A stretch of 64,000 bases of DNA from Rhodovibrio salinarum DSM 9154 (GTDB taxonomy: Bacteria > Pseudomonadota > Alphaproteobacteria > Kiloniellales > Rhodovibrionaceae): the NCBI RefSeq assembly GCF_000515255.1, contig NZ_KI911559.1, positions 967,548 to 1,031,547 on the forward strand, given 5' to 3'. The notes below the pieces were generated by a model that saw nothing but the letters and a program-made list of their open reading frames with translations, did not search any database and was not told the origin of the DNA. This document shows, piece by piece, positions 15,736-25,451 of this stretch; the stretch's first letter is position 1, and every line of letters begins with the position of its first letter. Both the position numbers and the translations under genes were made by a program.

Positions 15736-16518
15736 AATGATCTGCCCGTGTGGTCCGGCGGTGCCATGGCGGTCCCGGATGATGCAACTCCTAACCTGTC
15801 ATATTCGGCAAGACACAACCAAATTCCGAGTTCGGACTGATACCAATATATGAGCATATCAGACAGGACTCGGAAGTATGCAAAGGACCCTCAATGCGAG
15901 AGCATTGAACTTGGGCGCAACCTGAGAGTAGGTCGATATTATTCGATGAACTTCTATTCGGGTAACGTGGCTGACGGGCGGCGGTCAAGCCAGCGTGCCA
16001 GACGCCGCTGATGCGAGCCGAGAGGCTGCATGTACCAAGTGTGGCCGTACTGGATCGCAGTTTCTTCCCATCTGCCGTTCTGCCCAATCGATGCCCAGGT
16101 GTCGAGCGAAGTGGCGTCGCAGCGGGCGCCGTCAATTCGCTCTTCCTCCTTTTAACGCTGGCGGGCGGGTTTGGGTCTGTGGCCCCCGACCCTATGCACC
16201 TGAACAGGGCGCGACGTACCGCCGCGCCCTAGCTTGGCAACTTCCTGGCCACCTCCTGCAGCTGCGGCACACGCCGCGTTGTGCCGTAACACGAGCAGGC
16301 GGCTTGGCCTGTGAATGCTGGCTGGGGGTAAGGCCGGTGGCAGATCGTTCCGTCTTCTGAGCACCTCGACGAAATTGAGCGTTGCCAGAAAGTGCCCAAT
16401 GCCGACCACGGATAGCGCCGAGAAGCAGTAGATGGCGCTCTGATCGGGTTGGAATCAGTAAACAAGCTTTAAATTGAAAGCGAAGATATGTACCTGAACT
16501 CATCTGCTTAAAGGTATA
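15736..16518. other. 780-bp region without genes; contains a GAGA-loop hairpin
   Basis: No frame has convincing coding character. The only clear structure is TCAATGC-GAGA-GCATTGA (15891-15908). The G+C drops near 15790-15960 and at 16450-16525, suggesting promoters for the flanking divergent genes. Confidence 0.45.
15891..15908 (+). other. Perfect hairpin closed by a GAGA (GNRA) tetraloop
   Basis: TCAATGC (15891-15897) pairs with GCATTGA (15902-15908) around GAGA. Flanking GACCC and CTTGGGC can extend the stem through an internal loop. GNRA loops are typical of structured RNA. No T-run follows, so this is not a terminator. Confidence 0.4.
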
Positions 16519-16536
16519 TTATCGACTGGTCGATAA
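16519..16536. promoter_or_regulatory. Perfect 8+8 palindrome upstream of the large histidine kinase
   Basis: TTATCGAC-TG-GTCGATAA is a perfect inverted repeat 44 bp before the kinase ATG. Size and symmetry fit a dimeric regulator site overlapping a promoter; the regulator is unknown. Confidence 0.5.
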
Positions 16537-16579
16537 GGCTGCGGCGCGGCCGGCTTCTTTGACACAGAAAGTGACTTGC

Positions 16580-19384
16580 ATGCCAGAGCTCACCGGGTCG
16601 TCAGCGCGCGCCGTGTATGAAGGGGGGCGTCGGCTTGTGTTGGCGACGGAGCTGGTTGAGGCTTTACCCGGTATCTCTGCCGTGCTGGATGCGGACGGCA
16701 TCATCGTCGCGGTGAACGCGGCGTGGACGAAATGTTGCCTAAACACGGGCGGGCGGATGACCGAGGTGGCGGTCGGCGCGTGCTATCTCGATCATGTTCG
16801 GTTATTTGACGGCGATATAGACGACGATCACGAGCGCGCCGGGGGAGTCCGTCAGGTGCTTGCCGGCACGCGCGCGGCATTTCAGCAGGTGTATGCCTGC
16901 GATGGGCCTGATGGCTTGCGCAGCTACCAATGCGAGGTACGTCCGCTTCGGGGCGAGGCAGGTGTTGAGGGCGCGGTCGTCACGAACATTGATGTCACCG
17001 ACGTGATGGCCCGTGTCGCAGAACGTGATGTCCGCCTGAACCGCGCGGCCAAGGTCGCCGAGAGCATTGGCGCGTATTGGTGGGAATGGCGGCTCGACGA
17101 AGACTGCATCGAGCTGTCCTCCGCCTTGGCACGTCGCCTTGGCCTGCCCGGGACCGAGACCTCGGGCCTGATGTTTCCCAGGTCCTATGTCCATCCCGAC
17201 GACCGCGTTGCCGCGGCTCAAGCGTTCAAGCGCGTGCGTGCCGGCGAGGTGACCGTCGTCGATGTCGAGTTGCGTTTGATCACGCGCGATGGGCCGCGGT
17301 GGGTCCATGCCCGGGGGCAGGCGCTTCACGACGCGCGCGGACGGGTTGAGCGGGTGGTCGGGATCACGCGGGACATCAGCGATCGCTATGCGCTGAGCGA
17401 CGAACTGGCGCGCGAGCGCGCCGACAGCCGAAAATTGGCGTTGGTTGCCGAACGGACCGATAACGGTGTTGTGATGACGGACGCCAAGGGCCGGGTCGAA
17501 TGGGTCAATGCGGGGTTCGAGCGGCTGAGTGGTTACACGCTGGCGGACCTTGCGGGCCGTTGCCCGGGCGACCTGCTGCAAGGTCCAGTCACCGAGCCTG
17601 ATGCATTGGCCGCGCTTGCCTCGGCGATCGCCGATCAGCGCGCCATCCGGGTGGAGCTCGTGAGCTACCAAAAGTCGGGGGACCCTTACTGGCAAGAGAT
17701 CGATCTGCAGCCGGTTCTGGATGACGATGGCGTGGTCGCGCAGTTCATCTCCATTCACCGGGATATTACCGATCGTAAGCGTGAGGCCGGCTTGCATGCG
17801 GCCCGGGCTGTGGCACTGCGCCAGAAGCTTGATGGCCAGGATCACCGCATGGCGCTGGCGGAAGTGGTGGTGGCCCTGGAAATCGGGTTCATCGATGCGA
17901 AGGTCGCGGTGCTTGTGCCTGACGCCAGCGGCGATAATCTGCGCTGTTTGGCAGCGCCTAGTTTACCGGGCGGGGTGCAGGTGCTGTTAGATAGCGTCCC
18001 GTCCGGCGATACGGGCGGTTTCCTGGGGCGTGCGGCTCAGGGCACGCGCGTCTGCGGGGGCAAGCTCGCAGATGATCCGCTTTGGGCTTCGATGATCTCG
18101 GCGGATCGGGTCGATGGATTGGTTGAGTGTTGGGCCGAGCCGATGGTCGGGCTGGATGGAACCCAACAGGGGGTGCTGGCGCTGTTCTTCACCCGGCCGC
18201 CCAGCGTGGCTGTGGCCAAGACGATTTTCGTCGAACAGGCTGCCTATACGGTTGCAAATCTGATCGAGCGGGAAGCCCGCGAAGAGGCCCTGCGGCGCAG
18301 TGAGCGGCATTTTCGAACTCTTGCGGAAGTTCTGCCGCTATTCGTCAGTTACGTCGATCGCAACTTCAATTTCCGCTATACCAATGCGGCGCACGATGCC
18401 TGCCTCGGGGTGAAACGCGGCAGTCTGATCGGCAAACCGTTGCGCAACATCTTTTCCGAAGAGAGTTGGGTCACGGCCCACGCGCATCTTGCCCGCGTGT
18501 TACAGGGCGAGCGGGTGCGCTGTGAATCGCTGAGAACCTACTGCAACGGGATTCAACGGTATGTTCACGCGACCTATGTGCCCGATATCGATGCTGAGGG
18601 GGTGGTGGTTGGGGTGCACGGCATCATCGAGGATATTACCGAATTTCGACGACGCGAGGACGAGTTGCGCGCGGCGAAGGAGCAGGCTCAGGCCTCCAGC
18701 GCCGCCAAGTCCACGTTTCTGGCGAACATGAGTCATGAACTGCGTACGCCGCTCAACGCGATCATCGGCTACTCCGAAATGATCCGTTCGCAGGTGCTGG
18801 GGCCGCTCGGAAACAGCAGGTACAATAGCTATGTCGAGGACATACATACCAGCGGCCAGCATCTGCTGGATTTGATCGAGAACGTGCTCGACCTGTCCAA
18901 GCTGGATGCGGGGGGAGTCGAGCTGGCCCGGGAACCGGTCGCCCTCGTGGACGTGGTCGCGCAGGCGCTGACGATGCTGGGCATGGCCGAAGACCCGCGC
19001 GTCACGGTCGATCTGCCAACCGGGGCCGCCGTTTATGGGGACCGACGCGCCATCAGGCAGGTCCTGGTCAACCTGATCAGTAACGCGGCGAAGTATGCCG
19101 GGACGGGGGCGATCAAGGTCGTTGCCCGGTCCGACGGCGACGACTGTCTGATCTCGATCACGGATCGGGGACCCGGGATCTCTGCGGCGGATGTGCCGCG
19201 TGTCACCGAGCCGTTCTATCGGGTTGGCCAACAGAACTGGATCGCCTCTGAAGAAGGGGATGGGGCGGGGATTGGCCTTGCGCTGGCGAAGCGGCTGGTC
19301 GAGGAGATGGACGGTCGTATGGTGATCGACAGCGTGCTTGGGGCGGGCACGACAGTCACGCTGCGCATGCGCTGTGCCGCCTGA
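16580..19384 (+). CDS. Multi-PAS/GAF sensor histidine kinase
   Basis: The protein (934 aa from ATG 16580; a TTG at 16559 would add seven residues) has no membrane helix. In order: a PAS (about 30-140), a PAS with PAC motif (ARGRVERVVGITRDISDRYA), a LOV-like PAS (GRVEWVNAGFERLSGYTLAD, with YWQEIDLQPVLDDDG, but no GRNCRFLQ cysteine, here GRCPGDLLQ), a GAF-like domain (about 405-570), a fourth PAS (FRTLAEVLPLFVSYVDRNFN), then HisKA with the phospho-acceptor His719 in FLANMSHELRTPLNAIIGYS and a HATPase domain (NLISNAAKYAG, ITDRGPGIS, GAGIGLALAK). No response regulator is adjacent. Cytoplasmic multi-signal sensing is inferred. Confidence 0.9.
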   Translation: MPELTGSSARAVYEGGRRLVLATELVEALPGISAVLDADGIIVAVNAAWTKCCLNTGGRMTEVAVGACYLDHVRLFDGDIDDDHERAGGVRQVLAGTRAAFQQVYACDGPDGLRSYQCEVRPLRGEAGVEGAVVTNIDVTDVMARVAERDVRLNRAAKVAESIGAYWWEWRLDEDCIELSSALARRLGLPGTETSGLMFPRSYVHPDDRVAAAQAFKRVRAGEVTVVDVELRLITRDGPRWVHARGQALHDARGRVERVVGITRDISDRYALSDELARERADSRKLALVAERTDNGVVMTDAKGRVEWVNAGFERLSGYTLADLAGRCPGDLLQGPVTEPDALAALASAIADQRAIRVELVSYQKSGDPYWQEIDLQPVLDDDGVVAQFISIHRDITDRKREAGLHAARAVALRQKLDGQDHRMALAEVVVALEIGFIDAKVAVLVPDASGDNLRCLAAPSLPGGVQVLLDSVPSGDTGGFLGRAAQGTRVCGGKLADDPLWASMISADRVDGLVECWAEPMVGLDGTQQGVLALFFTRPPSVAVAKTIFVEQAAYTVANLIEREAREEALRRSERHFRTLAEVLPLFVSYVDRNFNFRYTNAAHDACLGVKRGSLIGKPLRNIFSEESWVTAHAHLARVLQGERVRCESLRTYCNGIQRYVHATYVPDIDAEGVVVGVHGIIEDITEFRRREDELRAAKEQAQASSAAKSTFLANMSHELRTPLNAIIGYSEMIRSQVLGPLGNSRYNSYVEDIHTSGQHLLDLIENVLDLSKLDAGGVELAREPVALVDVVAQALTMLGMAEDPRVTVDLPTGAAVYGDRRAIRQVLVNLISNAAKYAGTGAIKVVARSDGDDCLISITDRGPGISAADVPRVTEPFYRVGQQNWIASEEGDGAGIGLALAKRLVEEMDGRMVIDSVLGAGTTVTLRMRCAA

Positions 19385-19504
19385 TATTCGTTGATCGCCC
19401 GTTGCGGCTCCTGGTTGCCGTGCATGGACGCCTGCCGTCTCGCCCCGCTATAGTCTGCCGCGGCGCACAACCCAGAAGATCAAGCGGCAAGGAGCGAGAG
19501 GCCC

Positions 19505-21655
19505 GTGGCGGATTTCCCCAAACGCACGCGCGACGACTGGGCTCAACTGGCGTCCAAGGAGCTCAAGGGCGGCGATCCGGACCAGCTGACCTGGCGCACG
19601 CCCGAGGGCATCGACGTCAAGCCGCTGTACACGGCTGACGATCTGACCGGGGTCGATCATCTGGGCGCGATGCCGGGCTACGCACCGTTCACCCGCGGCC
19701 CGCGGGCGACGATGTACACCAACCGCCCTTGGACGCTGCGCCAGTACGCCGGCTTTTCCACGGCGGAGGAATCCAATGCCTTCTATCGCAAGGCGCTGGC
19801 GCAGGGGCAGATGGGTCTGTCGGTTGCCTTCGACCTCGCCACCCACCGCGGCTACGACAGCGATCATCCGCGCGTGACCGGCGATGTCGGCAAGGCCGGC
19901 GTGGCGATCGACTCGGTCGAGGACATGAAGATCCTGTTCGACCAGGTGCCGCTCGACAAGATGAGCGTGTCGATGACCATGAACGGCGCCGTCCTGCCGG
20001 TGCTGGCCGGCTACATCGTGGCTGCCGAGGAGCAGGGGGTGTCGCAGGACAAGCTGTCCGGGACCATCCAGAACGACATCCTCAAGGAGTTCATGGTCCG
20101 CAACACCTACATCTACCCGCCCGAGCCCTCAATGCGGATCGTGGCCGACATCATCGAGTACACCTCTAAGTACATGCCGCGGTACAACTCGATCTCGATC
20201 TCCGGCTACCACATGCAGGAGGCCGGAGCGACGGCGGTGCAGGAGCTGGCCTTCACGCTGGCCGATGGGCTGGAGTATGTGCGCACCGCCCGCGCGCGCG
20301 GCTTGGACGTCGACGGCTTCGCGCCCCGTTTATCGTTCTTCTTCGCCATCGGCATGAACTTCTTCATGGAGGTCGCCAAGCTGCGCGCCGCGCGCACCCT
20401 GTGGGCGCGGCTGATGGGTCAGTTCGAGCCCAAGGACCCGAAATCGCTGGCGCTGCGCACCCACTGTCAGACCTCCGGCGTCTCGCTGGCGGAGCAGGAT
20501 GCCTACAACAACGTCGTCCGCACGTCCTTCGAGGCGTTGGCGGCCGTGCTTGGCGGCACGCAGTCGCTGCACACCAACGCGCTCGACGAGGCGCTCAGCC
20601 TGCCGACCGACCATTCCGCCCGGATCGCGCGCAACACCCAGCTGATCCTGCAGCACGAGACCGGCGTGAGCGCCACCGTCGACCCGCTGGCCGGCAGCTA
20701 CTACGTCGAAAGCCTGACCCAGGAGCTGGTCGACAAGGCGCAGGCACTGATCGACGAGGTCGAGCAGCAGGGCGGCATGACCAAGGCCGTGGAGGCCGGC
20801 ATGCCCAAGATGCGGATCGAGGAATCCGCCGCCCGCCGGCAGGCCCGGCTCGATCGCGGCGAGGACGTGATCGTCGGCGTCAACAAGTACCGGCCGGAAG
20901 AGCCGGAACAGATCGACGTCCGCGACATCGACAACACCAAGGTTCTGAACGACCAGAAGAAGAAGCTGGAGCGGCTGCGCGCCGAGCGTGACGACACCCA
21001 GGTGAAGCAGGCGCTCGACGCCCTTACCGAGGGCGCGCGCGATGGCGCGTCCAACCTGCTCGCGCTCGCGATCGAGGCGATGCGCGCCCGCGCCACCGTG
21101 GGCGAGGTGTCGGACGCGCTGGAAGCGGTGTTCACCCGCCACCGGGCGGTTACCCGCTCGATCTCCGGTGTCTACGGTCAGGCTTACGAGGGTGACGACG
21201 CGTTCCAGAAGATCAAGCAGGAGGTCGCCCGCTTCGCCGAGGAAGAGGGGCGCCGGCCGCGTATGCTGGTGGTCAAGATGGGCCAGGATGGCCACGACCG
21301 CGGCGCCAAGGTGATCGCCACCGCGTTCGCCGATATCGGCTTCGACGTCGACGTTGGCCCGCTGTTCCAGACCCCGGCGGAGGCGGCGCAGCAGGCGATC
21401 GAGAACGACGTCCACGTGATCGGCATCTCCTCCCAGGCGGCCGGGCACAAGACCCTCGTGCCGGGCCTGATGGAGGAACTGAAGGCGCAGGGCGCGGACG
21501 ACATCGCCGTCGTCTGCGGCGGGGTGATTCCGCCGCAGGACTACGACTTCCTGCTGTCCCACGGCGTCTCCGCGATCTACGGCCCCGGCACCAACATCCC
21601 CGCCGCCGCCCAGCAGATCATGGACATCGTCCGCCGGCAGCGGGAGGCGGCGTAG
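19505..21655 (+). CDS. scpA: Methylmalonyl-CoA mutase (single chain, B12-dependent)
   Basis: The 716-residue enzyme interconverts (R)-methylmalonyl-CoA and succinyl-CoA. The barrel carries [60 protein letters not shown] and [20 protein letters not shown]. The C-terminal cobalamin domain has [10 protein letters not shown] with the axial ligand His597, then [17 protein letters not shown] and [10 protein letters not shown]. The GTG start at 19505 follows AAGGAGCGAGAGG. Length matches single-chain mutases (MutB/ScpA type). Propionyl-CoA carboxylase, epimerase and the MeaB chaperone are not in the window. It feeds propionate, odd-chain and Val/Ile carbon to the TCA cycle; a role in the ethylmalonyl-CoA pathway is possible. 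Confidence 0.96.
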   Translation: MADFPKRTRDDWAQLASKELKGGDPDQLTWRTPEGIDVKPLYTADDLTGVDHLGAMPGYAPFTRGPRATMYTNRPWTLRQYAGFSTAEESNAFYRKALAQGQMGLSVAFDLATHRGYDSDHPRVTGDVGKAGVAIDSVEDMKILFDQVPLDKMSVSMTMNGAVLPVLAGYIVAAEEQGVSQDKLSGTIQNDILKEFMVRNTYIYPPEPSMRIVADIIEYTSKYMPRYNSISISGYHMQEAGATAVQELAFTLADGLEYVRTARARGLDVDGFAPRLSFFFAIGMNFFMEVAKLRAARTLWARLMGQFEPKDPKSLALRTHCQTSGVSLAEQDAYNNVVRTSFEALAAVLGGTQSLHTNALDEALSLPTDHSARIARNTQLILQHETGVSATVDPLAGSYYVESLTQELVDKAQALIDEVEQQGGMTKAVEAGMPKMRIEESAARRQARLDRGEDVIVGVNKYRPEEPEQIDVRDIDNTKVLNDQKKKLERLRAERDDTQVKQALDALTEGARDGASNLLALAIEAMRARATVGEVSDALEAVFTRHRAVTRSISGVYGQAYEGDDAFQKIKQEVARFAEEEGRRPRMLVVKMGQDGHDRGAKVIATAFADIGFDVDVGPLFQTPAEAAQQAIENDVHVIGISSQAAGHKTLVPGLMEELKAQGADDIAVVCGGVIPPQDYDFLLSHGVSAIYGPGTNIPAAAQQIMDIVRRQREAA

Positions 21656-21811
21656 GCGACCGGCGTGGCGTGTGTGCGACGCAGGACTGGCGTGCTTTGC
21701 CGAACCTGAAAAGCGCGTGCTAGCTTTCCTCAGTTGTAGGGAAGTTCGGGCTGGCCAAGCACGCGCATGCGGCGGCCGGCCCGTGCGGGTTCAAGTGCGG
21801 GAGAGCGAAGG

Positions 21812-22657
21812 ATGACGGCGCTGACGTTCGTCGACGGCGAATGGCTGGAAGGTAACCCCGGGATCATGGGGCCGATGTCGCACGGCTCCTGGATGGCCTC
21901 GACCGTGTTCGACGGCGCGCGGGTGTTCGAGAACTGCGCCCCCGACCTGGACCGCCACTGCGAGCGGTTGATCCACAGCGCGCATGCCATGGAGCTGCAG
22001 CCGGTGGTGACCGCACGGGAAATCCTGGACCTGGCGCTGGAAGGGATCGGCAAGTTTCCGCGCGATACCGCCCTCTACGTCCGGCCGATGTTCTGGGCGG
22101 AGACCGGCTTTGTCGCGCCCGATCCAGAAAGCACGCGCTTCTGCCTGACCCTGCATGAGGCGCCGATGCCCGAGCCCAAGGGTACGGCGGTGACGCTGTC
22201 CAAGTATCGCCGGCCGCTGCCGGAGACGATGCCGACCGATGCCAAGGCCGCCTGCCTGTATCCCACCAGCGGCCGCGCGTTGCGCGAGGCGCGCACCAAG
22301 GGGTTCGACAACGCGGTGATGCTGGACGGCCTGGGCAACGTCGCCGAACTCGCCACCGCCAACATCTGGCTCGTGCTGGGCGAGGAGGTTGCCACGCCGG
22401 CGCCCAACGGCACTTTCCTAAACGGGATCACCAAGCAGCGGGTGAAGGCGTTGCTGCAGGACGCCGGATACAAGGTGGTTGAGCGGCGCGTGACTTTCGA
22501 TGAGTTGCGTCACGCCGACGAGGTCTTCTCCACCGGCAATTACGGTAAGGTGATGCCGATCGTGCGGGTGGACGACAGCCATTTGCAGCCCGGTCCGGTG
22601 TACCGTACCGCGCGACAGGCGTATTGGGACTGGGCGCACGCGTACCCGTTGCTGTAA
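21812..22657 (+). CDS. Second class IV aminotransferase (branched-chain type)
   Basis: The 281-residue PLP enzyme differs from the 2997-3911 protein but keeps the family features: MTALTFVDGEWLEGNPGIMG, FDGARVFENCAPDLDRHCER, LYVRPMFWAETG, the lysine region PTDAKAACLYPTSGRA, DNAVMLDGLGNVAELATANI, FLNGITKQRVKALLQDAGY and EVFSTGNYGKVMPI. The ATG at 21812 is preceded by GAGAGCGAAG. It may serve branched-chain amino acids or another acceptor such as D-amino acid or aminodeoxychorismate chemistry; the family does not distinguish these by sight. It lies between methylmalonyl-CoA mutase and a small unknown gene. Confidence 0.88.
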   Translation: MTALTFVDGEWLEGNPGIMGPMSHGSWMASTVFDGARVFENCAPDLDRHCERLIHSAHAMELQPVVTAREILDLALEGIGKFPRDTALYVRPMFWAETGFVAPDPESTRFCLTLHEAPMPEPKGTAVTLSKYRRPLPETMPTDAKAACLYPTSGRALREARTKGFDNAVMLDGLGNVAELATANIWLVLGEEVATPAPNGTFLNGITKQRVKALLQDAGYKVVERRVTFDELRHADEVFSTGNYGKVMPIVRVDDSHLQPGPVYRTARQAYWDWAHAYPLL

Positions 22658-22800
22658 CGGGCCTGTTGGCGCTGAAGGGGGCGTTCGATGAGCTTGGTCC
22701 GGCCAAAGTTAACCGTCCTTTCACCGGCAGCGGCTAGCAATCTTCTATCACGCACGTGCAGACGCATCCGTTTTGAGTAGATGAAAGGTAGGGCCGGCTG

Positions 22801-23205
22801 ATGGCGTCGTTGGATATGGACGGGCCGTTTCCCCTCGAAGTCGATGAAGTCACGCGTATCGTTTCTGGGTCCGGCCCGGGCAACTTCGCGCTGGGCAAGA
22901 TGGACAAGCAGAAGCGCTTCGTCGTGCGCTTTGTCGGGCGGGATGACAAGAATGTCCGCGATGCTTTGCTGTCAGCCGCGAAGAAGGCCGATCCGACGCC
23001 GGGTTTGATCGGTCGGATATTGGGTAAGGACGAGGGCGCGGATGCCTTCAAGTTCTCCTACGCCCAGGACGCCCAGGCGGCTTACGGCAAACAGTGCCGC
23101 ACCTACCATCAATTCAACTCCAAGGGGCAGTTGGAGAACAAAAGCCATCCCAAGCCACCGAACGGCGCCCCCGGCAAATGCCCCGTCTGCGGCGAGACGC
23201 AATAG
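22801..23205 (+). CDS. Unknown 134-aa protein with a C-terminal CxxC
   Basis: I cannot name this protein. It has an N-terminal motif GSGPGNFALGKMDKQKRFVV with FVGRDDKNVRDALLSA, a central FKFSYAQDAQAAYGKQCRTY with HQF, and an end rich in His, Pro and Cys: NKSHPKPPNGAPGKCPVCGE. The combination PGN-ALG, VGR-D, ECxxYH-like and final CPxC recalls a widespread group of small uncharacterised proteins in which the YVGRxD segment looks like a GIY-YIG-related fold; that is recollection, not a search. Two cysteines near the middle and the CPVC pair could bind a metal. The gene ends at the terminator at 23233. Confidence 0.6.
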   Translation: MASLDMDGPFPLEVDEVTRIVSGSGPGNFALGKMDKQKRFVVRFVGRDDKNVRDALLSAAKKADPTPGLIGRILGKDEGADAFKFSYAQDAQAAYGKQCRTYHQFNSKGQLENKSHPKPPNGAPGKCPVCGETQ

Positions 23206-23224
23206 CACGCCGCTTCGATGACCC

Positions 23225-23266
23225 GCGCAAAAATAAGGCCCGGAAGCTTCCGCTTCCGGGCCTTAT
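23225..23266. terminator. Strong bidirectional-type terminator hairpin
   Basis: ATAAGGCCCGGAAGC (23233-23247) pairs perfectly with GCTTCCGGGCCTTAT (23252-23266) around TTCC. On the minus strand the hairpin is followed by TATTTTTG, a proper U-tract, so it terminates the CocE-hydrolase transcript; on the plus strand it can serve the 134-aa gene. Confidence 0.9.
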
Positions 23267-23302
23267 CGCGTTCGAGGCCGGGTTGGACCGGCCGGGGCTG
23301 CC

Positions 23303-25345
23303 CTACACCAGATCGCGCGGGATCGCTTCGTCCCAGGTCTTGGCGAACACGCGGCTGTCACCCTCGTAAGCATCCAGGGTGGCGCGGATGCGGAAGGTTT
23401 CCGCATCGCTTGTCATCAGGGTTCGAGTGACCGTGTGCACTTCCCAATCGGCGCCGTCGGGGTTGCGGCGGCGGAAGGTGCGGCGCCACTCGGTCCAGCC
23501 GGACAGCGACTGGTAGTCCTCGTCGGAATAGCTGTAGCGCTCTGTGGTGCGCGAGCCGATCTCCAGGTTGTGCCGCTCGATCCGGTACAGCCCCTCGTCG
23601 TTGATCACCTGCAGGGTGTTCTTGTCGTTGGCGAGGTCGCGGATCACCGTCCACTCCTCGTGGGTCGGCTGAATCGGCGTCTTCTCCATGGCCGGCGCGC
23701 CTTCCGGTTCGCCGAACGCGGGCAGGGCGTCATCGTCGGCGTCGCGGCGCGGGCGTACCGGCAGCACCGCCTTGCTGTTGCCCAGGTGGACCGTCAGTTT
23801 GACCGGTTCCGGTGCGGGCCAGGCGAGTGGCCAGTAGACGGTCGAGACCGACACGCGGATCGAGTGGCCTGCCGGGAACTTCTGGGCGATATGCTTCAGG
23901 TTGACGCGCACGCGGTAGCGCTTGCCCGGTTCCAGCGGTTCCGGGAACTCGTCGCTGTCGCGGTGGGTCAGGTTGAGCACGCCGTAGGACACACGCGTCG
24001 CCTTGTCGTCCGGCTGTACGTCGATCAGGCGTACGGCCACCATGGCGACCGGCTTATCGCTTTCGAGGTCCAGTTCGACATAGGGCTGGCCGCAGATCTC
24101 CAGGGGCGCGTCCAGCCGCGGTGTCTCGAACACCAGGGCACCGCCGTCCTCGTCGCGTTGGTCGTGCGGCAGGTCGGGCGGAGCGTTGTAGGAGCACCAC
24201 TTGCCGGCATAGAGCCCGACGAACAGGGGCGACTGAATGTCGAGCGCCCCACGCTCGACCTCCGTCTCCTCGGGGACCAGGTCGTGGCCGTAGGTCAGTT
24301 TGTAGGCCGTCGGCTGGATGTTGTCGGACGGCCAGGACGGCTCGCCCACCCAGCGGCCCGGGCGGATGTCGTAGCGGGCGCTGGGCGGGACGCTGTCCTG
24401 CATCCACACGCGCAGGCGCGGCTCGTCCATGATCCCGGTGTCGGCCCCCTTCATCCAGTGATCGAACCAGCGCAGCGTTTCCTGCAGGAAGCCGATCGCC
24501 GGCCCGGGCACGCCCAGGTGCGGATACTTGTGCGCCCAGGGGCCGACCAGCCCCTTGGCCGGTACGTGCTTCAGCCCGTCCAGCAGGCGGAACACGGCGT
24601 TGCAGTAGCCGTCGGCCCAGCCGGACACGGCGTAGACGGGGATCTGGATGTCGGTGAAATCCTCGCAGACGCTGCCGTGCTTCCAGTAGGCGTCGCGCCG
24701 CTGGTGTTCCAGCCACTTCTTCAGCCACAGCCCGCTGCCGTCCAGGCGTTGCAACCACATCTCCTTCCAGCGCTCGCCGACCAGCTCGGGGTCGGGCGGA
24801 CAGGCGTTGTGGTCGAACATGGTCGACGCCCAGGACAGGTTATCGCCCAACAGACAGCCGCCCATGTGGTGGACGTCGTCGGCGTACCGGTCGTCGGTCG
24901 AGCAGATGGTGATGATGCACTTCAGCTGCTTTGGGCGCAGGGCGGCGACCTGCAGGCCGTTGAAGCCGCCCCAGGAGATGCCGATCATCGCGGCTTGGCC
25001 GTCGCACCAGGGCTGGTCCTCCAGCCACTGCAGGATCTCGACGCCGTCGTCCAGCTCCTGTTGCAGGTACTCGTCTTCCAGCACGCCGTCGCTCTCGCCG
25101 CTGCCGCGGATGTCGACGCGCACGCCTGCGTACCCGTGGCCGGCCCAGTAGGGGTGCATCTGGGCATCGCGGGCGTGCGTCAAGTCGCGCTTGCGGTAGG
25201 GCAGGTACTCCAGGATCGCTGGCACCGGAGTCTGCTCGGCGTCCTTTGGCCGCCAGATCCGGGCAGCCAGCCGGGTCCCGTCCTTGAGAGGGATCCAGGT
25301 TTCCTCCTCGATCACCTCGCGGGGGAATTCGTTCACGATTCGCAT
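23303..25345 (-). CDS. CocE/NonD-family hydrolase (X-Pro dipeptidyl-peptidase S15 type)
   Basis: The 680-residue protein is an alpha/beta-hydrolase with nucleophile Ser124 in MIGISWGGFNG, an acid in PVYAVSGWADGYCNAVFRLL (about residue 250) and a His in GLVGPWAHKYPHLG (about 282). A C-terminal beta-sandwich typical of X-Pro peptidases and cocaine esterase follows (EFPEPLEPGKRYRVRVNLKH, FPAGHSIRVSVSTVYWPLAW). It is longer than the usual 550-620 aa through an extra C-terminal region with RIERHNLEIGSRTTERYSYS. No signal peptide is seen, so it is cytoplasmic. It lies about 100 bp downstream of an ATP-grasp gene on the same strand, suggesting a pair that makes and breaks amide or ester bonds. Substrate unknown. 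Confidence 0.9.
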   Translation of the reverse strand: MRIVNEFPREVIEEETWIPLKDGTRLAARIWRPKDAEQTPVPAILEYLPYRKRDLTHARDAQMHPYWAGHGYAGVRVDIRGSGESDGVLEDEYLQQELDDGVEILQWLEDQPWCDGQAAMIGISWGGFNGLQVAALRPKQLKCIITICSTDDRYADDVHHMGGCLLGDNLSWASTMFDHNACPPDPELVGERWKEMWLQRLDGSGLWLKKWLEHQRRDAYWKHGSVCEDFTDIQIPVYAVSGWADGYCNAVFRLLDGLKHVPAKGLVGPWAHKYPHLGVPGPAIGFLQETLRWFDHWMKGADTGIMDEPRLRVWMQDSVPPSARYDIRPGRWVGEPSWPSDNIQPTAYKLTYGHDLVPEETEVERGALDIQSPLFVGLYAGKWCSYNAPPDLPHDQRDEDGGALVFETPRLDAPLEICGQPYVELDLESDKPVAMVAVRLIDVQPDDKATRVSYGVLNLTHRDSDEFPEPLEPGKRYRVRVNLKHIAQKFPAGHSIRVSVSTVYWPLAWPAPEPVKLTVHLGNSKAVLPVRPRRDADDDALPAFGEPEGAPAMEKTPIQPTHEEWTVIRDLANDKNTLQVINDEGLYRIERHNLEIGSRTTERYSYSDEDYQSLSGWTEWRRTFRRRNPDGADWEVHTVTRTLMTSDAETFRIRATLDAYEGDSRVFAKTWDEAIPRDLV

Positions 25346-25451
25346 GTCTGACTCACGTGCCGGGAAAATACGTCCGTCTCTCCCGCCCGGCGTTCCGGCC
25401 GGGGGGAGAGGCAAGGAGGATCAGTATGGGGTGCAAAGGCTAAAAAGCCGT

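Noticed and set aside
17400-17800. LOV photosensor in the third PAS of the large kinase
   Set aside because: The cysteine of the LOV motif GRNCRFLQ is absent (here GRCPGDLLQ), so flavin photochemistry of the LOV type is not supported.
20330-21562. A 410-codon minus-strand frame over methylmalonyl-CoA mutase
   Set aside because: Composition typical for antisense of a GC-rich gene, without start signal or family.
23435-25351. A 638-codon plus-strand frame antisense to the CocE hydrolase
   Set aside because: Leucine/valine/arginine-rich shadow of the real gene; no domain or start signal.
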